Part shown: positions 1 through 7,700 of the stretch, piece after piece
Numbering within the stretch: the first letter of the stretch is position 1
How the letters are laid out: the number at the start of each line of letters is the position of its first letter
Assembly (NCBI GenBank): GCA_964423525.1
Contig: CAYRFU010000065.1
Span: 1 to 23,999, forward strand
Length of the DNA: 23,999 nt
Direction: 5' to 3'
From: CAYRFU01 sp964423525
GTDB lineage: Bacteria; Vulcanimicrobiota; Xenobia; Xenobiales; JADMJV01
Position numbers and translations under genes: made by a program
Notes under the pieces: generated by a model
What the model was told of the DNA's origin: nothing
Database searches by the model: none
Seen by the model: only the letters and a program-made list of their open reading frames with translations

Positions 1-299
1 GGAGGAGCAAAACCGCTAGGATTCTGCCCCTGGGCTGCCGTCATCGCTGACTGTTGTTTTCTAGCGGCCGCCGCGGCCAACCGGTCTATGTCCAGCGACG
101 AGCTGGAAGCGGCTCGAGCAGCAACGACCTCCCAAACGATCAGAGCGATTAAGAGCGCCCCGAGCCCGACCATTCCCAAGAAAAGCTTGTCCTGGTTGTC
201 TCGGAGAACATCGATGACGCCCTCAGCCCAGGCAGCTTGAGAGCAGAGCAAAAAACTTGCAAAGCACCACAGGCTTGCCCGTACCGGTCGTATCATCAT
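1..299 (-). CDS. Partial membrane protein with signal-like N-terminus (runs off left edge)
   Basis: An open frame of 99 codons starts at the ATG at 299 (a second ATG follows directly) and has no stop before the window edge. It begins 8 bases after the stop of the large TPR gene, so it is probably the next gene of that operon. The product opens with a basic start (MMIRPVRASLW) and a hydrophobic stretch ending in QAAWA, which looks like a cleavable signal peptide of about 25 residues. A short polar segment follows (residues 26-38). A strong transmembrane helix comes next at about 39-59 (LFLGMVGLGALLIALIVWEVV), then an Ala/Ser/Gln-rich tail. It could alternatively be a two-helix membrane protein. 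No family is recognised, and no strong Shine-Dalgarno sequence precedes the ATG. If the topology is right, most of the missing part is cytoplasmic, where it could meet the TPR proteins. That is inference. Confidence 0.65.
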   Translation of the reverse strand, partial: MMIRPVRASLWCFASFLLCSQAAWAEGVIDVLRDNQDKLFLGMVGLGALLIALIVWEVVAARAASSSSLDIDRLAAAAARKQQSAMTAAQGQNPSGFAP

Positions 300-307
300 C
301 GAAATTT

Positions 308-3300
308 TCACGAAGCCCCTTTCTGGTCGACCTCGGCCTGCATCTTCTCCATCAAAACCTCAATCCTCTGGGCCACGTCGCGATAGCGAATGTCGATGAC
401 GTAGCATTCTTGAAAAGCTGCCAAAGCAGCTTTGAGTTGTCCCATCTCTTCCAGCACGCAAGCCAGATTGAACCTCAGTTCCAACAACTCCTCGTCCCGG
501 AAGCCGGGTTGATCGAGGGCCCTCTGGAACTGTTTGACCGATAGCTCCAGGTAGCCCTGCTGTTGAAAGCATTGAGCCAGATGATTGTTGGCACTCAGCA
601 GACGGCTTGGATCCTGGCTGGCCACGCGGAACTCGCGGATCGCTTCCTCGAGGAATCCCATTTGGCGATAGAACTCCCCTAACCGTATGTGAGAACCGGC
701 ATCTCCTTCCGTAAAGCCTGTAGCCTCTTTATACTCTTTGATAATCCTTGAAACGAGACCTTTCGAAAAAATCTGCTTTGCCACTCCGGCCGCTTCCTCA
801 AGGCGTCCTTCGCGGGCATAAATGATAGCCACACGGGAGAGAGCCTCGGGCCGGCCGGGCTCTTTGTCGAGAACCTCCGCATAAATGGGACGGGCTTCCT
901 CGAAAAGGGAATGCTTGAACAAGACATCGCCAAGCCGCTCGAGATAGCGAACGTCGTCTTGAGCAGTTTTGCGCAGCTCGTCCAAAACGGGTCGCGCCTC
1001 TTCCAGACCACGATGCTCGACGGTGGCGCCCGCTAAAACAAACAGGTGCTCCACTCCCTGCTCGACCCGGTTATGGGCCAAAGCTTGGTCGGCGGCTCGT
1101 CGCCGAAACTCGAGTCCGAGCTCGATCTCGCCGATTTCGAGGTAGCGCTCTGAGATGTTGTCGTAAAGCTCAATGGCACGATCCCATTCGTCGAGTCGTT
1201 CCATAACCGAGGCGGTCCGCTCTCGAACCAGCAAAGCCATCTTCTTGTGGCCACCGTCAGCCAGGACAGCCTCCAACGATTCCAGGCGGGAGAGACCTTC
1301 CGGAACCGTTTTGTTGCGAAAGAACCCATCGATCAGCTTAACGAAAATCTTTTCAGCAGGGTCTTGATGCTGATGGATCAGGTACACTTCGATAGTATTG
1401 AGGTACTCGGTTTGAGCGTCATCCCATTGGTCGAGTGAGCGAAGCAAGTCGGCCACTCGCTCACGGTATTCGAGGGAGATCTCCCACTGTTCGTTCTCTT
1501 CGAAAGAGCGAACCAGAGTCCACAAGACGCGCTGAAGGCGCTCGTTGTCTTTGCGTTCCTCGGCATCCTTGGCCAATTCCTCTAACAAATTCTGTCCCTG
1601 CTCGAGGAAACCAGCTTTCAGAAACATAGCCCCGAGGGACTGCCGGAGTTCAAGATTAAGAGGCTGGAGATTGACGATCTCTTTGACGCACTCCAACGCT
1701 TCGTCCACTTCACCACGCTCGAGATGGATACCCATGAGAGCTCGATAATGCTCCGTGGCCTCCTCAAATCTCAGATTACGGATGAGTAGACGAATGGCTT
1801 GGCGGCGGTGCTCCATGTCTTTGGGATCGAGTTCAAGAATCTTATTGAGGACCTTTTGGGCGACCTCAGGCAGGTTCTGTTCCAAGTAGACCTTGGCCAG
1901 AGCTCCGAACTGCTCCAGCGCTTGGGCCGTCTGGCCCTGTTCAGCCCAAAGAGTACCGAGCTTGTAACGGGCGTTCAGGTCGTTAGGGTCGACCTCAAGC
2001 ATCCGGTTGTAGACGTCGGCGGCTGAGGTCACGTTGTTCTCACGGTGAAAGCGACCCGCCAACACTAGCATTCCTTCCCGAGCTCTTTCCGTTTGTCCCT
2101 GAACAGCGATCTCTTGAGACAAACGGAGGCGGATCTCGGCGTCAGCTGGTTGATAAGCCAAAATTTCACGATAGAGCCGCTCGGCCTCATTATGATTACC
2201 CTGAGCCGCTTCCGATTCGGCCATCTGATAGATCTGATGACGAGCCCCGGCTAGGTCCCCGGTGTCGAGATAGTTATGGACCAGACCGTCGAGGTATTGC
2301 TTCTTCTCTTCCATGTCGTCTGGCATCCAGTTGACGACTTCTCTCACTCGCTCGAGTTGACCGAGGGTAAGATACTTCTGAATGAGAAGTCTCAAGAAAG
2401 AGCGCTTCTCAGGGTCGCTGTCATCGAGAGCTAGGATGTCTCGCTCAGCCTCCTCGAATCGACTGGCGTTGAGATACGCTTGAATGATCCGCCTGTGGTA
2501 GCGGGGGCGAATTTCGTCTTCCTGCGAAAGCTTAGCCACCTCCTGGGCCGCTCTCTCGAGCTCTCCAGACGAGAGATAGGCCTCGATCAGCTGTCCCATA
2601 AAAGAGTTCCTGAGTGGATCCCCCTCGGACAGCCGGTAGATCTCACGGGCTGCGCTCTCCAACTCTCCTCCGGAAAGGAAACTCCCGATCAAACGACTCA
2701 CGAAACCCGAGCGGGCCTCGTCCTCAGCTGGGAGTCGGGAGCATTCGGCCGAGGCCTCGTCGAGGCGGCCGGCTTCGAGGTATGAAGCAACCAGTCGACG
2801 TTGGAAGGAAAGCCTCAAAGGGTCATCCTCAGGAAGGCGATGAATGGTATTGGCGGCCGTCTCAAGGTCTCCCTTAGCCAGGGGAATCTCAAGCAGTCTG
2901 GTCACCAGGCTATTGCGCTCGCGGTCCGAGCGTGGAATCTGCGGAAGCCCTTCGAAGGCCTTATCCAGATTTCCAGCGTCGAGGTAGAGCTTAACGAGCT
3001 CTTTCCGAAAGACCAGTCGCTTCTCGTTATCGGGAGGGAGATGGGCTAACTCTCGTTCGGCTTGCTCGAGGCGGCGGGTCTCAATATAAAGCAAGATGAT
3101 ACGACTACGAAGCGAGGTGATATCCGGATCATCGGGGGGCAAGACCCCGATCTGACGAGAAGACTCCTCGAGACGATTGGTCTTGATCAAAAGCTCGATA
3201 ATCAACTTGCGGACATCGGCCCTTTGAGGGTCCACTTGAAGGACTCGAGCGTAAGTTTGAATAGACTCGTCGAGGCGATTGAGCCGCCCCAACAGCTCAG

Positions 3301-4699
3301 CTTTGTAGCCGAGCGCTTTGAGGCCGTCGGGCTTTTGGCTGAGAATCCGGTCGAGTTCGCGGAGAGCCCCGTCGAGGTCGCCTTTATCACGCAAGCTGAT
3401 GGCCACCTGATAAAGAAGCTCGGGGGCTTGCGGGAAGACCTCTACCAGACGCTGCTGGAACTGAAGAGCCGCTTGTTCGTTTCCGGCCGAGCGGTGGATC
3501 TTCACAATCTGCTGAAAGACATCAAGAGCCTCACTCTTCATATCCTTCTTGAGGTAGATGTCTCCGAGCAACTCTCGGGCCTGAATGTTTTGAGGCTCGA
3601 GCTCAAGCAGTTGGCGCGACGCTTTGACCGCCTCGTCGAGCATCCCCCGCTCTCCGTGACCTTGAGCTAAAGCCAAGTAGTGGGGGCCCAATTCGTTGCG
3701 TCTGCCCTGAGCCGCCAGATGCTCGATCAGGCGCACCCGCACTGAGATATTGTTGGAGTTACGGAGAACTCCCTCGTAGATCCCTATCAGCTTATCGACG
3801 GCCCATTGGCTATCCGGGTCCCAACTGACCACGGTTTCGTAAACCTGGATAACTTTGTCGAGCAGTCCTTCCTGCTCGTATTGCTCGGCCAGAGTGCGAT
3901 AAGTGTTGACGGCCTGTTCTTTCAGGCCCTGCTGGGCGTAGAGTTCTCCCAGGTTGTAGATGATCTCTTTGTTCTGGGGGTCGAACTCCAGGATTCGCTC
4001 GAACGCTCGAGTCGCGTCCGGTAGCTTTTGCTTCTTAAGATAATACTCGGCGGCGTGCTGGAACCAAACGACAGTGCTGTGAGGCGGCCTGCCCTGTCGA
4101 ACAAAAACCTCCCCCAACATCTCATAGGCCAGAGCCGACTCGTCAGGAGCCAGACGCAGAACCTCTTGAAACTCGCCGATGGCCTCTTTGTCCATGCTCT
4201 TTTGCATGTAGGCTCGGCCCAGAGCCATATGAGTGTCCCAGCGTCCTGGTGCCAACTCCTGGCTCTTTCGGAGATACTGGAGGGCCAGGTCGATATTGCC
4301 GCGCTCGAGGTGATAGTCCCCGATCTGGTGATAAATCTCGGGCTTGACCTGGCTGACCAGGTGGTGCACCTGGCGGGCGTCGTCTCCCCCATCGAGGGTC
4401 GATCCCTGGCTCTCCACCGTCTCCTGAAGACGGAGAATCTCTTCGTAACGTTCGATAGCTGCGTCTCGGTCTCCCTGGAGGTGGAAGATTTCGGCGCAGT
4501 CCATATGTTGGTGGATGACCTCGGAGTAGTTCCCCTTCTTCAGGGAAATACTAATGATGTGCTGGCGGACATCGAGGTTGTGGGGGTCCACCTCGACCAC
4601 CTTCTGGAACGCTGCTATCGCCTCGTCCCACCGGCCCTGAGTAGCCAGGCTGTTAGCGTGTTGAATCCACTGCTGGATGACTTCCTTCTGGTCAGGCAT
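308..4699 (-). CDS. Giant TPR-repeat protein (1463 aa) with a central array of atypical 34-residue repeats
   Basis: Almost the whole protein is alpha-helical tetratricopeptide-type repeat. Classical TPRs with A/G/Y/P signature positions fill residues 1-490 (for example DEAIAAFQKVVEVDP at 25-39) and 840-1463. Residues 498-837 form ten back-to-back repeats of exactly 34 residues that depart from the TPR consensus: a helix around L[IV]xxYL, then GxLExA, then a loop built on LPxDD and ending in RxxF. No signal peptide or transmembrane segment is visible, so a cytoplasmic scaffold is expected. The C-terminus (ECYVIDIRYRDV at 1431-1442) matches that of the upstream TPR protein. The gene begins 14 bases after that gene's stop, so the two form an operon. 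The Shine-Dalgarno sequence is weak, so translation may be coupled. TPR solenoids usually bind proteins. The partner, and any link to the pilus genes, are unknown. Confidence 0.9.
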   Translation of the reverse strand: MPDQKEVIQQWIQHANSLATQGRWDEAIAAFQKVVEVDPHNLDVRQHIISISLKKGNYSEVIHQHMDCAEIFHLQGDRDAAIERYEEILRLQETVESQGSTLDGGDDARQVHHLVSQVKPEIYHQIGDYHLERGNIDLALQYLRKSQELAPGRWDTHMALGRAYMQKSMDKEAIGEFQEVLRLAPDESALAYEMLGEVFVRQGRPPHSTVVWFQHAAEYYLKKQKLPDATRAFERILEFDPQNKEIIYNLGELYAQQGLKEQAVNTYRTLAEQYEQEGLLDKVIQVYETVVSWDPDSQWAVDKLIGIYEGVLRNSNNISVRVRLIEHLAAQGRRNELGPHYLALAQGHGERGMLDEAVKASRQLLELEPQNIQARELLGDIYLKKDMKSEALDVFQQIVKIHRSAGNEQAALQFQQRLVEVFPQAPELLYQVAISLRDKGDLDGALRELDRILSQKPDGLKALGYKAELLGRLNRLDESIQTYARVLQVDPQRADVRKLIIELLIKTNRLEESSRQIGVLPPDDPDITSLRSRIILLYIETRRLEQAERELAHLPPDNEKRLVFRKELVKLYLDAGNLDKAFEGLPQIPRSDRERNSLVTRLLEIPLAKGDLETAANTIHRLPEDDPLRLSFQRRLVASYLEAGRLDEASAECSRLPAEDEARSGFVSRLIGSFLSGGELESAAREIYRLSEGDPLRNSFMGQLIEAYLSSGELERAAQEVAKLSQEDEIRPRYHRRIIQAYLNASRFEEAERDILALDDSDPEKRSFLRLLIQKYLTLGQLERVREVVNWMPDDMEEKKQYLDGLVHNYLDTGDLAGARHQIYQMAESEAAQGNHNEAERLYREILAYQPADAEIRLRLSQEIAVQGQTERAREGMLVLAGRFHRENNVTSAADVYNRMLEVDPNDLNARYKLGTLWAEQGQTAQALEQFGALAKVYLEQNLPEVAQKVLNKILELDPKDMEHRRQAIRLLIRNLRFEEATEHYRALMGIHLERGEVDEALECVKEIVNLQPLNLELRQSLGAMFLKAGFLEQGQNLLEELAKDAEERKDNERLQRVLWTLVRSFEENEQWEISLEYRERVADLLRSLDQWDDAQTEYLNTIEVYLIHQHQDPAEKIFVKLIDGFFRNKTVPEGLSRLESLEAVLADGGHKKMALLVRERTASVMERLDEWDRAIELYDNISERYLEIGEIELGLEFRRRAADQALAHNRVEQGVEHLFVLAGATVEHRGLEEARPVLDELRKTAQDDVRYLERLGDVLFKHSLFEEARPIYAEVLDKEPGRPEALSRVAIIYAREGRLEEAAGVAKQIFSKGLVSRIIKEYKEATGFTEGDAGSHIRLGEFYRQMGFLEEAIREFRVASQDPSRLLSANNHLAQCFQQQGYLELSVKQFQRALDQPGFRDEELLELRFNLACVLEEMGQLKAALAAFQECYVIDIRYRDVAQRIEVLMEKMQAEVDQKGAS
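2222..3208 (-). repeat. Ten consecutive 34-residue atypical TPR-like repeats (coding repeat)
   Basis: This stretch encodes residues 498 to about 826 of the 1463-residue protein. Nine units follow one another with no length change (units begin at 498, 532, 566, 600, 634, 668, 702, 736 and 770), and a tenth begins at 804 and merges into normal TPRs. Shared positions are a hydrophobic L[IV] pair, YL at positions 7-8, G at about 11, L at 13, A near 16, then LP or LS with acidic residues and a closing RxxF. The classical TPR pattern around this block varies more in unit length. Confidence 0.8.
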
Positions 4700-4713
4700 A
4701 CTCGATCTCGATC

Positions 4714-7700
4714 CTATTTGTCACGGGGATACAGTCGGGGTCCACCGGCGATCTCCGCCTCGATACGGCGCACCCACTCCCGAACGTCTTTGTAGGCGAT
4801 GTCCACGGCGTAGCAGTCTTTTAGCTCCTGAAGGGCCTCCTGGAGACGTCCGTTGCGGTATTGGAGCATCGCCAAATTGTATTTCAGTTCCAGGTAGTCC
4901 TGATCGGAGTGCCCTCTGGTCTCAAGACCTTTGCGGAACTGCTTGATGGCCAAGTCGAGCATATTAAAGCCGGTCTTGTCGGCGAAACAGAGACCCAGCA
5001 TATTGTATGATCGTAGCTCGAAACTCGGCTCTCTTCTGGTCTGCTGGAACTGCTCGATAGCCAGATCCAATTCTCCCAGGTGGTAACAAAGTTCGCCGTA
5101 GTTGAACCGCGCCTGCAGGTCGGTGGGGTCCTGGTCGATCTTGGATTTCAGCTCGCCCAGCAGAGACTGGCGCAATTCGTCGCCGCTGTCGCTGCGCTCA
5201 ACCAACCTATTGAGGACCTTGCCAGCCTCACCGGCAGCGCCGCTATCGAGCAGCATCCGGATGTAGCGTTCCATGGCCTCGAGGTTTTCGGGAGCCAGCT
5301 CATAGACTCTTTGCAGCTGGCCCATAGCGGACTCTGAATCGGCCAGATGATCGGCATAGATCAGGGCTAACTCGTAATGAAGGTCCACTCGCGACTCATC
5401 AAGCTCGAGGGCTCGCTTGTAGGCATCAACAGCCTGTTCGTAGCGAGCGTTGGTGCGATGCAGACCGGCCAGAACCAGCCACTGTTCAAGAGCGCTGGTC
5501 GAATCCTCGGCCATCGTATAGAACTTAATCAGGCGCTCTCTCAGCTCGACATTCTCGCCATCGGCTTCGACCAGCCGCCGATACAGCTCGATGGCAGTGG
5601 CGTGGTCTTTGTTGCCAAGGTAGTGTTCGGTCAAAGCTTCCGACTGAACCAGGGCGGGAGCGACCCGACCCGAATCAAGATAGGCGTCTACCAGCAGTCG
5701 GCGCGCGTCGAAGTTTTGAGGACGAACGTCGACGACTTTCTCGTAGAGGCCAATCGACTCTTCCAATTCTCCCCGTCTCTGATGGTAGCGAGCGAGCTCA
5801 AACTGTTGAGAGAGCACTTTGTCAGTCAGGCCCAACTTCTGGTAGAGCTGGATCAAGCTGACTCGGGTCTCGACGGCCTCGGGATCAAGTTCTGCGATCC
5901 TTTCGGTAGCAGCGGCCGCCTCTTCCCACTTCTCCTCGGCTTGGTAGCGCTCCACCAACTGTCGATAATGATGAAGAGCCTGTTCGGTGTCGCCCTGACT
6001 TTCGTAAACCTGGGCCAAACGGTCCTGGAAGCTCGGGTCATCGGAAATCTGCATCAACTGCTGAAAGGCCCCTATGGCCTCTTCCACGTTGCCTTTGGTG
6101 AGAGCAGCTTCAGCCAACTGTCGCAAGTGATGAGCCGCCAATTTACTCTCTTCTAGAGCGGTGAACCGATCAACCAGCCGCTTGCGGGCTTCGAAATGAT
6201 GAGGGTCCAAGCTCAAAACTGTCTGGAGGGCATCGAGGGCGTCTTGATGCTCTCTTCTCTCAGAGTGAAGTTCAGCCAGCTCCATCAAAGCGTCAGCAGC
6301 CTGCCGGTGACTCTCGTTCCAAAGATGAGCCTGAATCAAACGGTGGCGCAGACTTACCGAGGAGGGGTTTCGTTTGATGATCTGACGATACTGGACCACA
6401 GCGTCTTCGAGGAGGCCATACTGCATATGAATATCGGCGAGCCTTGTCCGCAAGACCAGATTGTCGGGGGACTCCTCCACCGCCTTGCGATAGACGCTGA
6501 TGGAGGTCGCAACGTCAGAGTCGCCTAGAGAATCCCGGACCTCATCGGCCTGGGTGACGTGCTCATTGGGAGATTCTTCCTCGATCGACATCGAGACGGT
6601 AGGGCGTCCGAGCACTTCTGGCTGTGGTTCCGGAACAAGTTCGGGCTCCGGCTCTGGAGCAGGTTCCGGTTCGGCCGAAGCGACTTCTATGGGTTCTGGT
6701 TCCCCTTTTGGCATCTCGGGTGCCGTTGGGAAATCGGGCGGTTCCAGGGCCCCCGAGTCGAACAGAGAAGATTCTTGTCCCGTGACCACTGGCACTTCCT
6801 CCTCAGCTTCAACCTCGGGCCTTCCAGTCACAACCTCCGGCGCGGTGGGGCCTTCCGGTTCGACCTCCTCAGACTCCGCTCGAGGTAAAGTGGCCTCCAA
6901 GGCTTGAAGGAAATCGGCCGAGTCCTGAGGCCTCGGGGGCAGCACGATGTCGCTGGCCTCAAGCCGGGCCTCTTCCTCTCCGGGCGCTTCAAGTGCAGCC
7001 GGAACGGTCTCCTCCGACACGGGCTCAACCGGCGTGGTAGGCTCCCCAGCAAAAAGACTGGGGACTTCCAAAGACACCGGTTCACGCGCTTCAGGTTGAG
7101 CCGAAAGGACTTCCGCTCTCGTTTCGGGCGGAGGGGTTTCTGGGGAGCGCTCAGAGGTCGGAGACGGGGCGTCAAAGAGGTTGACGCTCGAGACAGGTGT
7201 GTCAAAGAGAGAAGAAGGCTCAGTCGATGACTGCTCCACGACAACCGGTGCCTCAACCTCGACCGGCTCTCCCTCGGTTGCTGCTGTCGCAGGGGCTTCG
7301 GGAGGCGTGGCGACCTGTCCAAGACTCTCGGAAGCGAAAAGGTCAGGACCCGAGGCCGGTTCGGCAGCATCAGCCACAACCGGGGTCTCACTGAACAGAT
7401 TGGACCCCCCTCCAGACTCCTGAGGTGATTCGAGCGGAGCCGGGTCGGGGGTCGAGAACAGCTCCCTCTGCGGCTCGGAACTGAAAAGGTCAGAGGCCGG
7501 AGTTTCGGGAGTGAAAAGATTGCTGGCCGAGGCTTGCGGAGTGTCCTCGGCAAAAGGAGTCGCCTCAGCTACCGTCTCTCCCTCGGGCTGGGAACCACCG
7601 AACAGATCGCTAGCCGGCGCATCAGCGGAGACCTCGCCGAAGAGACTGCCCCCAGCAGCGGGCTCGGAGCTGAACGGCTCACCAGGAGACGCGGCTGGAG

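Noticed and set aside
4028..4795. A 255-codon plus-strand open frame spanning the junction of the two TPR genes
   Set aside because: It is a mirror of TPR codons on the other strand, with no recognisable protein features.
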